Source: Scolanthus callimorphus
Taxonomy: Eukaryota; Cnidaria; Anthozoa; Actiniaria; Edwardsiidae
Assembly: GCA_033964015.1 (NCBI GenBank)
Contig: CM066913.1
Location: forward strand, 23,769,854-23,833,853
Reading direction: 5' to 3'
DNA: 64,000 nucleotides
The notes under the pieces were generated by a model. The model was not told the DNA's origin. It saw only the letters and a list, made by a program, of their open reading frames with translations, and did no database searches. Shown piece after piece: positions 19,424-31,402 of the stretch. Position numbers and translations under genes: made by a program. Positions within the stretch are counted from its first letter, which is position 1, and every line of letters begins with the position of its first letter.

Positions 19424-20817
19424 TTAAGGGTGTTCGGAAGCTTGGTTGCTAGGGAAATTTGAAACAGCTCTAATTACACATTAGTCAATCATGACCAATT
19501 TTGCGCCATGACATCATCAAAGGACAACAATACCAACGATGACGTCATCGGGCCACGCCCATGGTCGCGTGACCGGGAGTAGAAAAAGACTAATTTGCCT
19601 TCAAATAGACGCTTTTCGAATATTTTTTGCTATAGATATATTTTTCATGAGCATCTTCATAAAGTTAAGTATGGATTTGCAATTTCGATTTCAAATAAGG
19701 AAATGACGAGTGCATAAAGTCGTTCTTTTGGACGCATTTGGCTATAACTTTCGCAATTTTTATCCTAAATGCAAATCCATACTTAACTTTGTGGACAATA
19801 TGCTTTTCTATCGATTTGCTTTAAAATATTTGCGAAATATTAAGATTCGCGGGAGAATTAGTGTTTTAAAGAAACACGAATTGATGCGCTAGGAGGCTTG
19901 GTTACCAAGGAAGTGTAACACAAATTTATATTTTATTTTCCACCAGAAAATAGAAATCAAGCAAGCACTGGATGAGAAATACCTCGTAATATTGTTTAAG
20001 AAGCGAAAAAGAATGTTCAAAAATCGAAAAAAGCACAAAAAAAAAGAAAAAAGAAACGCACGCCGGGTTTGAACTCGGTACCTTCTGATTCCTAACCCAA
20101 TACCTTACCAATCGGCCACGGATGCTTTGTCAAATAATGCGATCTCAGAAATTGTAGATAAACCTTCACTCGAGAGACTGCAAGTTCGTAGGCTGAACAA
20201 AGCTACAATTTAGGCATTTTAGACTGTTTCTTTCTTCTTTAACGCCGTAAAAACAATAACGGTATGATTTCCTAGCATGGTATGATTTTCTACTATGCAG
20301 AGTGGCTAACTACTTTTGAAAAATGGTTAATTTTTGTCAAAGTAGCCAACTTTCTCGGTCGCCGAACGGGCGCCGAACGATATTTTCTCTTCAGAAAAGC
20401 TACAAAAGGTAAAGAATTCCAGAAAAACTGAAATGCAATCGATACAACAATGATAGAAGATATATATTTGGTGCTAGTTTGGCCATAATTTTTGGTACTT
20501 CAGCGGAATTTCAGGCAGTTTCCAGTGGCGACATTTTACAAATCCCGCGCTATAGTTCGCACTTAGACAACAAGTCATGGCAAAACGCTCCAACAAAACT
20601 ATGTTTTTCAATTGTTTTGACAATGAAAATGAACGTTTAGGAAAATAAACTTTAGGAAAATGAAGTTGCTTTAGAAAAATCATTCCTCCAGAATGAAAAT
20701 ATGTTGAAAATAAAACCATCTCGTTGTTTGATTTTGAGAAAAGACTGCCGCCGAAGTCACGCAATCTTGGCTAGCAACGAAGCGTAACTTAGCAACCAAA
20801 CTTCCGAACACCCTTAA
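19424..20817. mobile_element. ~1.39-kb element with 30-bp TIR, nested between the 19-bp arrays
   Basis: The 30-bp left end at 19424 (TTAAGGGTGTTCGGAAGCTT...) is matched in reverse complement at 20788-20817 with about two mismatches. The interior has a secondary hairpin (around 19658-19682 against 19768-19792, sharing ATGGATTTGCA/TGCAAATCCAT) and a tRNA-like sequence, but no recognisable transposase. Confidence 0.7.
20052..20124 (-). tRNA. tRNA-like sequence, degenerate
   Basis: The minus strand reads an A-box-like TGGCCGATTGGTAAGG followed about 30 bp later by a B-box-like GAGTTCAAACC. The T-arm has four of five stem pairs, but the putative acceptor arms (GCATCCG against CGTGCGT) pair poorly. 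More likely a tRNA pseudogene or a tRNA-derived promoter fragment than a working tRNA. Confidence 0.35.
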
Positions 20818-20839
20818 TGCCATTGTACATAGCCTGCCA

Positions 20840-21190
20840 CCGTCATACCACGTGACTAAGCACTTGCACTCCCCTTGCCACGTAGATAATTTCACCCAAG
20901 TTTGGTTGTCTGAGGCTCATCCCATCCAAAGATATCAACCTTTTCTCGTTTTATGACGTCATCGATGACGTCATACCACGTGACCAGGCAGTTGCACCCC
21001 CTTGCCACTTAGACAACTTCACCCAAGTTTGGTTGTCTGAGCTTCATCCCTTCCCGAGATATAATGTTTTTCTCTTATGATGACGTCATTGATGACGTAA
21101 AACCACGTGACCATGCAGTTGCACCCCCCTTGCCACTAAGGCAACTTCACCCAAGTTTGGTTGTCTGAGGTTCATCCCTTCCTGAGATAT
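20840..21190 (+). repeat. Three tandem ~127-bp units with CACGTG and TGACGTCA motifs
   Basis: CCACGTGAC recurs at 20848, 20976 and 21103 (spacing 128 and 127 bp). Each is followed by CCTTGCCAC, then ACCCAAGTTTGGTTGTCTGA, then TCATCCC. The junctions carry TGACGTCATCGATGACGTCA or close variants. Non-coding; lies just outside the nested element ending at 20817. Confidence 0.85.
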
Positions 21191-22081
21191 AATTAAAAAA
21201 CGGAGAAGGGTCTTGGTTTACCTGTGGTGGGGCAGGCACGCACGCACGGACGCGCCAGCGATACCAGTATGGGAATACCGCTGAACCATGAAAAATGAAC
21301 TCGATCGTATACCTGAGTTCTACTTTGAGCTATGGTATTCTTCCTGCGATACCTATGGTGCTCCGCTCTGCGGCCTTCGGCCGCTAAGGAGCTCCGCTAT
21401 GAAGACATCAGCATCTGACAAAAAGGTCTGGTTTGAGCAACCATATTAGTTTTGAACAGCCATTAATATTCTGAGTTCGAAACTATAGGCCAAAATCATC
21501 TCCCAAAATTAGGGGCTCTCGCACGCTTGTTGGCCACTTCTCTGACAAGAAAATAGTTCAAATTACAATCCAATTCCATCCTCTTGATTAACAGGTCAAA
21601 ACAACCTAGAATTTCATGTGTCTATTAATCTGGAGGATTATTTTGATTGCCATGGGAAAATGTACATGATTTTTCACGGTTACGAATTTACTTATTTTAT
21701 GTCCACGGTGGACATATATTAATGTGCAAGAGCCCCTTTCATTATAAGAATGAACGTTACATAACTCACCATAGTTGCACAACGAGTAGCTTTTAACAGG
21801 TCAAAGCAACCAGCAGTTTGCAAACGGCCATTCAAAGCTTCTAGAAAGCCCAGTCCGAACTTTTAAAAGTTGTACAATGAAGAACAGGTGACAAGAACGT
21901 GTTAGTGCTCCACTCGACAAAAACTTTCCATGTGGCAAATATGGTAATCATAATGCGCGTGCGCAACTTGAAGTCGTTTCCAGTCTGTCCTTCTATACGA
22001 ATCAAACAATTGGAAATCTACACAGAAAGGTTCACAACGAGGAAATCATAATGAAAAGAGTATTTTTTTACTACCATAGCT
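21191..22081. other. No gene seen; weak inverted repeats
   Basis: AGGGGCTCTCGCAC near 21510 pairs with GTGCAAGAGCCCCT near 21725, and GCGGCCTTCGGCCGC near 21371 is a perfect palindrome. These look like small element remnants. No exon is evident. Confidence 0.4.
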
Positions 22082-22925
22082 GATGATGTTGTGGATAGCT
22101 TGTGATAGCGAGGATAGGCGTTGACGGTGTGAATAGCTGTTGATAGCGTGGATAGGCGTTGATAGGGTGGATAGGTGTTGATAGTGTGGATAGGTGTTGA
22201 TAGTGTGGATAGGTGTTGATAGTGTGGATAGCTGTTCATAGCGTGGATAGCTGTTGATAGGGTGGATAGCTGTTGATAGTGTGGATAGGCGTTGATAGGA
22301 TGGATAGCTGTTGATAGTGTGGATAGCTGTTTGTAGTGTGGATATATGTTGATAGGGTGGATAGCTGTTGATAGTGTGGATAGCTGTTGATAGTGTGGAT
22401 AGCTGTTGATAGTGTGTGGATAGATGTTGATATTGTGCATAGGTGTTGATAGTGTGGATAGGTGTTGATAGCATGGATAGGTGTTGATAGTGTGGATAGT
22501 TGTTGATAGGGTGGATAGCTGTTGATAGCGTGGATAGGCGTTGATAGGGTGGATAGGTGTTGATAGTGTGGATAGGTGTTGATAGCGTAGATAGGTGTTG
22601 ATAGTGTGGATAGCTGTTGATAGGGTGGATAGCTGTTGATGGTGTGGAAAGCTGTTGTTAGTGTGCAGAGCTGTTGATAGGGTGGATAGCTGTTGATAGG
22701 GTGGATAGCTGTTGATAGTGTGGATAGCTGTTTATAGTGTGGATACACGTTGATAGGGTGGATAGCTGTTGATAGTGTGGATACGTGGTGATGGTGTGGA
22801 TAGCTGATGATAGTGTGAATAGGTGTTGATAGTGTGGATAGGTGTTGATAGGGTGGATAGCTGTTGATAGGTGGTGATGGTGTGGATAGCTGTTGATAGT
22901 GTGGATAGCTGCTGATACTGTGTGC
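22082..22925 (-). repeat. 19-bp minisatellite, right array, inverted relative to the left
   Basis: About 44 copies of the reverse complement of the left-array monomer (CTATCAACAGCTATCCACA in minus orientation) run through ~840 bp, with variable positions but steady 19-bp spacing. Because 19 is not a multiple of three, several minus-strand frames stay open (140, 142, 170 and 102 aa). I regard these as non-coding. Confidence 0.9.
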
Positions 22926-23325
22926 TGTAAATTTCTTATAATGAGCTTAAATAAACTCAGACTCAAACAAACGCCATAAACAGAGCTAGAGAGCCAAAGC
23001 GCACCCCTATACCTTTCTCCGGTTGACTTTACAAAATGATTCTGTAGCCTTTTTTAACTTGTTTTGTCGAAAATTCAAAGGAATGGCTCTATAGCACTAT
23101 AGAACTGTTTCGATCTCCTTTGTTTAGGATTATTTCTGACAGAGAGCAAAAATCTTGTCTGAAAGCCCAGAAAGCAAAATATAATTTGATGTATTTTGGT
23201 AGTTCTGAAATATACAAAAATCAGTGATGTAAATGAATATAAATATACAATCATAATCCAAATATTTTCAGTCATGATGTTATTTGTTGTCTGACCAGTG
23301 ACTGCTGTTGTGATTATTTATTTTA
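22926..23325. other. No gene seen
   Basis: AT-rich sequence between the minisatellite and the SWIM exon. No repeats or exons recognised. Confidence 0.4.
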
Positions 23326-23679
23326 TCAGGAGAAAACTGGAAGAGGGGAAGCAGGCTCGGGATCTGGACTTAGAAGCCAACAAACACCAGTGAAGCGGCC
23401 ATAGCTCTTGAGCTCGCTGTAAAGCCAGTCTCGGTCCTGTTGGGCTGGCTCTCTTGCTATGGCACTGTAGTTTCGCTTCTTCTCTGGCATAGGGAATAAC
23501 TCAGCCACAGACTTCACAGAATCTTGACTTTTTTTACGCTTCCACTGGCATTCCACGTCTGTTCTGCTCGAGTTATGTATCCCGTAAATAAAGATTGCGG
23601 CCGCGTGACTACACTTATATTTACCGCGAGGGCATTCGCATTCTGTGCTCTTGATAGCCAAATTCTTGTCCAAATAAAC
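23326..23679 (-). CDS. 3' exon with SWIM-type zinc finger
   Basis: The exon begins after an acceptor (AATACAG) at 23679 and runs 117 codons to a stop at 23326. It contains CECPRGKYKCSH, a CxCx6CxH SWIM-type zinc motif at about residues 14-25, then AAAIFIYGIHNSSRTDVECQ and a basic, Ser-rich region. The 5' part of the gene lies beyond the intron and I cannot find it in the window. SWIM motifs in repetitive animal genes often accompany transposases. The exon sits 570 bp from, and in opposite direction to, the EnSpm/CACTA-like gene, so it could be that element's second gene or an independent remnant. Confidence 0.6.
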   Translation of the reverse strand, partial: VYLDKNLAIKSTECECPRGKYKCSHAAAIFIYGIHNSSRTDVECQWKRKKSQDSVKSVAELFPMPEKKRNYSAIAREPAQQDRDWLYSELKSYGRFTGVCWLLSPDPEPASPLPVFS

Positions 23680-24248
23680 CTGTATTATATTAACAGAATA
23701 GAAAGTACTTATTAAAGCTAGAATGCAAGAACTTTAAGTTGCTCAAGAAAAGTTGCCTTTTTGTCAAATGTTGCAGAATGTTGCCAAAATGTCGCCGAGT
23801 AACTTGTGGAAAAACCTACGCTCTTCGTCTGACGAGCGCGCGAAAATTCCATACACGATTGATGAACATCCTGTATAGTCTGTTGACTCGAGGATTAATA
23901 GATATGAATGAATTGTTTATGCGAGTTCAGTGAAACCCGCGAGTCGTATTTGTTTAACTTACCGTCACGTTGTAAGTCTTATTTTTCACCATGCTCGCAT
24001 CACATTGACCTCGTAAAATGCCTGCAGAATATGCTAAACTGCGCACATGATTTGATTTGTAATGATTTTCGCCGCGATCTATCGATTTGTGGTCGCCAGC
24101 GAAGAAAGAAGCAAGAGAGAATATCGAGAGGGACGCCATGTTGCTGTTTGAGTGGTTTGTTTAGAACTGAAAATTTCGCTCCCATGGTAACGTGACGTCA
24201 CACTTTAGGACTCTATTAAGCGTGTTAAAAATATCTTTCATTTTGTAG
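23680..24248. other. Region between SWIM exon and the EnSpm-like exons; no clear gene
   Basis: Short frames only. TGACGTCA at 24192-24199 and a CpG-containing stretch around 24060-24200 could mark an old promoter, but nothing decides it. Confidence 0.3.
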
Positions 24249-25388
24249 ATGCATTTGCAAATGAAGACATGGTTAGTGAGCATCACCAGTCTACTGGCAT
24301 TTTTCAAGACTGTGGTCGAGTTGGTGAATCTTATGTGGAGAATCCATCCTGCTCTTACTTAAATGCTGAATGGCCAGAAGATGATGATTCAGCTGATGAC
24401 AGTCAAGATCAGGAAATTATTATGCAAGATGCAATTCTTAATGCAATTTTCAGGCACTTGAATGCCTTGACCAGATGAATGGCTCTTTGAAGAACTTCGA
24501 ATCATTGCTAACAATGGCTAGAGCAATGTACTGCAAAGGTGCAAAAATAGACCCTCATGATGAAAACATTATGAAGCAGTGGCCCAAAACATGGAATGAT
24601 GGAAAACAAATTCTAACAGATCTGGGTTACAAGGATGCATCAGAATACTTTATTTGCTTAGATGATAGCCATCCCTGCCATTGGGACATCTTACAAAACA
24701 AGAATGATTCCTGTAGACACTGTGGAAACAATCCAACCATTCCTTATTATTATTTTGGTTTAGAGGCAAAGGTGAGGCACTGGGTATCTGACAAGATGAT
24801 GTGTCATACCATAACAGCACATTGGAGAGAGAAGGAACACTGGTTGGGAAGGAACACAGGATGGCCTATAAAGAAAGAATTATGGGATGGAGAGAGATTT
24901 GCTGAACTATCTTGGTTTTTTGACAAGAAACTCTTTGGTGCTTGCCAACTAGATGCAAAACCCAAGGATGCAAGAATATATTCAGTGGAGAAACTATTGA
25001 ATTGCTTCCAGAAATGCCAAATGGTATGAAGAAGGTCATTTGTGAAATGTGCCACTCCTCTTCTGTGTTTCGGCCTGAGTACTGGTGATCCTAGAAACAT
25101 TGCATTTGTGGGTAAGGCCATTATAATAATAACAAGAGCCAATGTGGCTTTATGGCTGGCTTGTTTTATGTTAAGGGGAGTTTTTGTACGTTTTTGTGTG
25201 CCATATTCTTGTATGCATTCATACCTTTCAGAAACAACATTCTGACCTTATCTCGCGCTTCTGCTTTACGTTCTTCATGTATAATTTTAGTTATCAGAGT
25301 TTAAATATTTTATTGTTTATAAACTCTTGCAGGACGTTGGGATGGATTTCAGCCATTTGGGTCTAGCAGGAGAAGTTCAGGCAAGTTA

Positions 25389-25487
25389 CTGCCATTCTCA
25401 TTACACTGCGACCCTCGACCTTCAAAAGACCGACTTCAAAAACGTGTTCTACGGGACGTCAATCAAACCGTTACCATGACGATTTCA
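25389..25487 (+). repeat. Left terminal inverted repeat of the 8.8-kb element
   Basis: A 99-bp sequence repeated in reverse complement at 34099-34197 with two mismatches. Both copies end at ...CATGACGATTTCA, 140 bp before the accessory gene's ATG. Confidence 0.95.
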
Positions 25488-26853
25488 AAACTTTCCCGCT
25501 TGACTTCGACACGCTGTGGTCTCGCGTTTGCGCTGCGTTGCTATTTGTGTTCTCGCGACAGCTCTCTCGACTCTCCTAGCTTCTATATAGCTTTACTGTT
25601 TTCTCTCGGGCTGTTTTCGCTCAAGATGGACGACAATCAGTACGGAGATTCGCAAGAATACTCTGAAGTTGGCATTGAACTGCCAGACATCGATGAAACT
25701 CAAATTGTTGATGAGGTGAACGAACAGGTCAGTGTTACACTGGTCCATCATTGTCAGTTTCTTTGAACTTTTAGTTTTAGTCCATCCAAACCAATTTTGG
25801 TTAAATTCTAACTTACAATCTTCAGCGCGAGGTTGCCCTATTCACGAGAACAAAGAATGGAAAAGTTGTGGGCGCTGAAACCACTCCCTTTGTCTTGCCA
25901 AAGAGGTGAACTACCACACGCTGATAGCCTGTGTGGAAGATTATACGAGAAAAGTGACTGGGGAAGACGTAACTATTACTCAGCTGTACTACAAAAAGTC
26001 AAAATCCAAAGCTGTGGTGAAGATGGCAGGAGATACTGACATACTGGCACTACTAAAAGAGTACCCCTCGCGTATCAGAATGGCAAACGCCGCTCGGAAG
26101 TTACCATGTACTTGGCGGTAGACTTGAAGAAAGGCAAGTACTCGCCTACACCAGCCATTTTTGTCTTGTGAATCTGATAGTGTAATGACCCTGTAATTTA
26201 GCTTCTAAACTGAAAAACTTTCCATGTAAACTTATTTGGCCCATCAAACAATCTCTCTTTGTGTTGTTTTCTATTGTTGTAACCCATTTTTCCCTAATAC
26301 AGGCCTCTTTTCTTTTTACTCGCTGTGAATACATAGGGAAAGAGGCCGCTGCTATAGCAGGGAAAACAACTTTTCAACATTGCCCTTCTTGTCTGTTCTT
26401 GACCCACAGACTATACAATCCATTGTTACAATTCATGTTAAGAGATATTATTTTGTGATTGCTGTATCTTTTATTCTTTCATATATAGTTTTATCAAACC
26501 CAAGAAGATCACCTAGACTCGCCACTAACCGTGACACATTTGACATATATGTACACGAATTATCAGGAGACATGAAAGTTTCTAGTCAATCTGATGTACT
26601 TCACAAGGTGAATTATAACTCCTCTCTCCAAGACCTCATGGCACTGCTCAAGACCTATGAGGCAGAGAAAAAAGTTTATACACCTGCAAAGGGATTGTAT
26701 TGGATCAGGAAGGGGACAAAGCAAATAGTTAGTCTCAGGGGAACAGAAGATCTGGAGGCATGCAAAGGAAGTAAGAGCATACGCTTGGCATGCCAGGCAG
26801 TAAGCCTTGAAAAAGGTATGGAGAGAGGTGCAGGATTGAATTTATCACTATTG

Positions 26854-27037
26854 TGTTGTTCCAGAGAATATCCATCGTCCCATAGAAGGGTGGAATCCCC
26901 CCCCCCCCAACGTCTGGAATTTCCAAAGGAAAATACAGTATTCGTGTGGAAGAAATCAGGTAAATTGACACACCACCCCTCTGGAATTTCCAATCCCTTC
27001 CATGGGGGTATGGGGATGGATATTTTCTGCAACCACA
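26854..27037. mobile_element. TGTGGTTCC-type MITE, in intron of the accessory gene
   Basis: Ends TGTTGTTCCAGAGAATATCC and its counterpart ATATTTTCTGCAACCACA are inverted. The interior shares CTGGAATTTCCAATCCCTTC and ATACAGTATT blocks with copies at 32698-32842 and 45351-45545. It contains a C homopolymer (26898-26909). Confidence 0.75.
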
Positions 27038-28345
27038 CATTTCAATTAAATTATCAAAATGTTGTATGAAATGGCACATAATATCATGATATATCCCAAG
27101 TCTGATAAAGGGTTGATTTTTTGTAACCCTAGAATAAAAAATTGAGGAAGAATTTCTGTAAGGCCCATACGTGATGAAATATTTGTTTCTAGTATCTTAT
27201 TGGTCAAGAGTGTATCACATAACAAAACGAAATCTGACTGTTTCCCAGGCGAAAACTGGTAGGGTAACTGCATGGTTTTTTTTTCAAAGGCATGGGAACA
27301 AGAAAATTGGAAGTCATGTGACTGAAAATAAGATCAAACTGAAACCAAAATCCACCACATTTGCATAATATGCATAATATTAATAAAAAATATAACCTTC
27401 TTTATTACTGTTTTTTTTTTTTTCGTTTGCGTTGTTGTTCTTTTTGGCATGATATGATAATAAAGCACTGAAACCCCATGGAAGCATGTTTTGCTGATAA
27501 TTTCCAGAAGCTTGGCTGAGGGAAACATCATTGGTCTTGGGACCACAAAACATACCGTTTTACTAAAAATAAATAAATGTTAGCATCTAATTTTGTTCTG
27601 CTTAGGCCACCAGAGTGACAAATCATAATATTATCAGAGTACAATGAACCTCCCTCTAAATCTCTGAGGAATGCCAAGTTGCAATGGGCAAGCAAAGGTC
27701 AAAGACCACTGGATTGTTTCAAGGAGTAGTAATCCTTTTTCCTAGTTTTAAATTACTATTACTACGATTCACAGAAACCCCATGTACAAGCAGAAAAAGG
27801 CAGCTGTTCCCAAGCAAGACATCCGTTCGGAAAGATGATAACACCTTATGGAACGATACCCATGTGGAACTTGTAAGAGATCTTGGAAAGAGGGGAACCA
27901 TGTGGCGGTACAGCACAAAACATCTCAAACTCTGGACTGACCAAATAATAGAAGGCAACTCTGCTGGCATCAACGAGGAACCAGGGTGGGAGGACCACAT
28001 TGATTCAGTGGGAATACCCCCAAAAGTGAAGAGGTCTTCTACTGAAAACAAAGAAACTGCAGCTACCCCACCTATGTCTGGCGGTTCAATGCTTGAATTT
28101 ATGATGTGGCAGCAGCAGCAAAGGAATGACCAGGAGGCGAGGAGAAACGATATGTTTCAGGCAGCACTGCTGGCCTGCCTGTCAACAATCAGCCCCAATC
28201 CCAGAGCTCAGGCATGTACTGTTTATTATATTATACAACACTAGTAAAGCATGCACTCTGATTACCAAAATCTCATGTTTCGAACATAATGCATGTTGTT
28301 TGGGCTTTTCAATGTGAGAACAATCGTTTTTATTGTTATATAAAA

Positions 28346-28495
28346 CAAATAGATGTTATTTTTCCATGTGTCTTTTCTCTAATACATGCGCTTGTCTGCA
28401 TCTAGTAGCATACTGTTTTTGTTCAAAGGCACACTGTGATGTCCTGTATGCATATATTACAGGACAGGTGCATGGAAAAATAACATCTATTTCCT
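28346..28495. mobile_element. 150-bp foldback, AATAGATGTTATTTTTCCATG arms in an intron
   Basis: The block ATAGATGTTATTTTTCCATG near 28350 is repeated in reverse complement near 28475 (CATGGAAAAATAACATCTAT), enclosing ~100 bp. It lies between exons 27775-28211 and 28616-28664 of the accessory gene. Confidence 0.8.
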
Positions 28496-29450
28496 AAATA
28501 ACACAAGCTAAATATCGCTCTGAGAAACAAAAACCAGTATCATACTTCAAATTGCAATTGTGTTCCTTTATAGTATATTGCTTATTCATACATTCTCATT
28601 TCTACTTCCACACAGGAGAGACAGCAAGATCCAAGGTGTCAAGTGCAAGCTTCTACAGTAAAAGGCAAGTGATAGCAAGTCACCCTTGCAAATACAGTAT
28701 GCATCACCACTATATCATCTCAGTGATCTGATAGGTTGGGACAAAAATGTGTTGTACAACCAGAGGGTTTCTGACCACCAATGCAATAATTGCATGTTTT
28801 GCAATTGTGACAGCTAGCCAATAAGAAGGCTTGGATAAAGATCATGTTTTATTGACCTTGAAGGACACTGGTTTTTGCCCCTGTCATCCCTTTCATTTTC
28901 CTTTCACTCTGAGGACAGAGTGAAAGCTGTGAGTTTGCCAACATGAGCAATATAGCTGATTTTAATTATTTATTCCAGCTCTTGGCCAGATGACACCAGC
29001 TGACTGCCTTGCCATACTTCATTCCATTGGGCTATCAAAGTACAGCAGCGCCTTTACAGACAACTTGGTGGATGGTCCAATGTTAGATGCATTTTTGCAT
29101 CCCCAAATTGGACAGGCACTCATGACATCAATTGGGATATCAGATGAAGACTGTCTGACATTAGTACCAGAGATATATCGATTGAAGGCTAGGGGCTTTA
29201 CTAAAACCCACACTACAACAACTGTCTAAGTACAACTGAACTATTTCATTCATGTTCTTATAGCCCAATGTAAGGGAATCCAGCTATAGGTATATGGAAT
29301 CCGGTCTGCATTCCATAATCCAATCATTTCTCTTTTACTGGAATCTAGAAGCCAAGACAGGTGGAATCCGGAATCCAGGGGGGTTGAAACTAGAATCCAG
29401 GGGCCAAAATCCAAATAAGCTCATTGTATTCCCTCACATGTACATAGGGC

Positions 29451-29627
29451 AATAGTCATTTTCACAATTCCTCGCTCTATTGTGATTCAAATTGGAATTC
29501 TAGCCTGAAGTCGAGTCTACCATTGACCAAACGATACATTGATTGACATTGATCAACGTTGACTCGACTTCAGGCTAGAATTCCAATTTGAATCACAGTA
29601 AAGCAAGGAACTGCGAAAAGGACTATT
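29451..29627. mobile_element. 177-bp near-perfect foldback MITE
   Basis: 67-bp arms at 29451-29517 and 29561-29627 are inverted copies with a handful of mismatches (shared core GACTCGACTTCAGGCTAGAA). The loop is ~43 bp. It lies just beyond the accessory gene's stop codon. Upstream at 29295-29400 are short GGAATCC/GAATCCAG repeats. Confidence 0.9.
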
Positions 29628-29653
29628 ATTAACTACGGCATAGCAACTGGACA

Positions 29654-30812
29654 ACTGGTATGGTAAAATATTTAGCACTTATTCTATTTCAATTGAGGTG
29701 GATAGTGGCAGAATATTTACCGAGAGCCGCAGGCTCGAGGTAAATATTCCTAAAGCCACTATCCACCGAAATTGAAATAGAATAAGTGTTTTTGTATATA
29801 CCAGCAAGGCAACCTGCCGAATTTTCAGTCGGAAAACAATAAGAAAAGTTGTGTTAGCGTTTTAAAACTGCGTGCGTGACAAAACTCACGCAAACTTTAT
29901 AGGTGATTTGCATAAGCACGTTTTTGGCCGATTTTGACAGCTCTAGAAAGTTTGCAAGCATTTACTTCGAAAAGCTGCGGAAAAAAGTGGACAATTCAAG
30001 GATTTTCAGCAAATTTGGACATGTAGCGAGCAATATATTGCATCATTTCAATTCAAGAAGGAATATAGCTGCAAATTGGAGAGCATTTTAAGCAATTCGC
30101 CAAAAGTTTCCGAGATGAAAATTATTTGTCGGCAGCCACTCGTTGCACAAGTAATTATTTTAGTTTGCTGGAAAAATGGAGTGAGCAAACACCCTAAACA
30201 CTGGATATTTGAGGGAAAACGATTTAGCAGGATAAAACAACTACACGAAACCTTATGAAAAGGCTTTATGGGGTTATCATCAGGCAAGAAGAAGGATAAC
30301 TAACTACTAACAAAAGTCTCCTTTGTGGCGGACAATTCGCTCGCAAAAAAACTACAAGAAAGCTGCCGATCAGTCGTTGCAAGACACAAACCATCCTCAG
30401 GTACTTTGAAAATTAGCTCTTTCGACTGTATTTTCTCGACATATTGTAGATTATAATTTTGATTTTTGTCAAATAAATAAAATAAAGGGAAAGTACATGC
30501 CGAAAAAGAATTTTCATTCATGCTTTGCCAGCTAAAGTTTTTCAACTCGGGTTTCACAGTGCAAGCGTGTTTTTCACAAACAATGCTCAGACGATTTGTG
30601 AGACATATTAAATCCAGAGAGACCGATTTTGAGACAAAGAAATCTAATTTGTTGCTTCTTTAGTTTTGTTGACTGACATTTCTTCGCCTGTACATGAAAT
30701 TTGCTTGCCAACACAATATCTACTGTTTCGGAGGTAAATAATGTCTCAGATTCCGAGACTCTAAACCAATCAAATTGGTCGTTCTTAGGAGGTTGCCGAG
30801 CTGGTATATACT
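29654..30812. mobile_element. Element with palindromic left end (29654-29803) and TATATACCAG-type termini
   Basis: Bases 29675-29708 and 29755-29790 form long arms (GAGGTGGATAGTGGC / GCCACTATCCACC core) around a second hairpin (GAATATTTACC / GGTAAATATTC). Next to it, TATATACCAGCAAGGCAACCT at about 29795 pairs with AGGTTGCCGAGCTGGTATAT ending near 30810. The ~1-kb unit between has no clear coding exon. Confidence 0.6.
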
Positions 30813-31301
30813 AAATTATATTATACCTGTACCTTGACAATAATATGTTAGCCCTTGACACTATATTATTTCATGCACTGCAACTAAAAAAATACCAAAA
30901 CTAAATTGCTCTCCCAAAAATTGAAAACAGACAAAAAATTTATCCTCATGTATATTTTCCCTCCAAAAATGTATCAGATGCTCCTGACGATACAGTACTT
31001 CTGAGTATCCAATCTCAGCATTTATGGGGACAGGGGAATCTAAAAATGTTATCATGTTAATCAGCATTCCCATTTAGGGCACACAGGCAAATGAATGCTA
31101 ATGTTCAACGTTGTTGTTGGCATCACGCCACCATCTTAGATGTACCCACTATCTAGGAAAAAGTATTTGCAGACATGGTCAGAAACTCCTGAAATAAAGA
31201 CAAAATCAATGTTAGGGAGCTGGCAATCATTTTTTGACAATTAAGGATGTATACAAGGTAATTATAAGGAATATTTTTTTAATTATAAGGAATAATTTTT
31301 C

Positions 31302-31402
31302 CAAGAGGGCACAGTAACAAATTCTGCATTCTGATTGGTTGTCAGAGCGTGCGAACAGGGGCAATATTTTACTATCTCTGACCTAGGTCACGGTAACCAT
31401 TT
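31302..31402. repeat. Dispersed ~100-bp module, copy 1 (partner 57767-57865)
   Basis: The sequence TTCTGCATTCTGATTGGTT, then GGGGCAATATTTT, then CTATCTCTGACCTAGGTCAC, then GGTAACCATTT is shared in order and orientation with 57767-57865. Confidence 0.85.

Larger units (their letters stand above)
25626..29229 (+). pseudogene. Accessory gene of the 8.8-kb element, SAM domain at C-terminus
   Basis: Exons: 25626-25727 (MDDNQYGDSQEYSEVGIELP, acidic), 25826-26133 (contains YHTLIACVEDYTRKVTGEDV and NGKRRSEVTMYLAVDLKK, but needs frame changes near 25905 and 26085), 26489-26815 (basic start RRSPRLATN, later LYWIRKGTKQIVSL), 27775-28211 (LWNDTHVELVRDLGKRG, HLKLWTDQII, then Gln-rich MMWQQQQRNDQEARR), 28616-28664 and 28979-29229. 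The last exon encodes a SAM-like domain (CLAILHSIGLSKYSSAF, DGPMLDAF, SIGISDEDCL) and ends at TAA-type distance from the next repeat. Phases agree at every join I could test. Three donors are GC rather than GT (26134, 28212, 28665). Apart from the SAM-like domain I do not recognise the protein. SAM domains usually mediate protein-protein association, so a partner role for the transposase is possible but unproven. Confidence 0.6.

Noticed and set aside
20052..20124. Functional tRNA gene
   Set aside because: Boxes A and B are recognisable, but the acceptor stem does not pair; kept only as a tRNA-like sequence.
22018..22966. Four overlapping minus-strand frames of 102-170 aa
   Set aside because: Products of the inverted 19-bp array.
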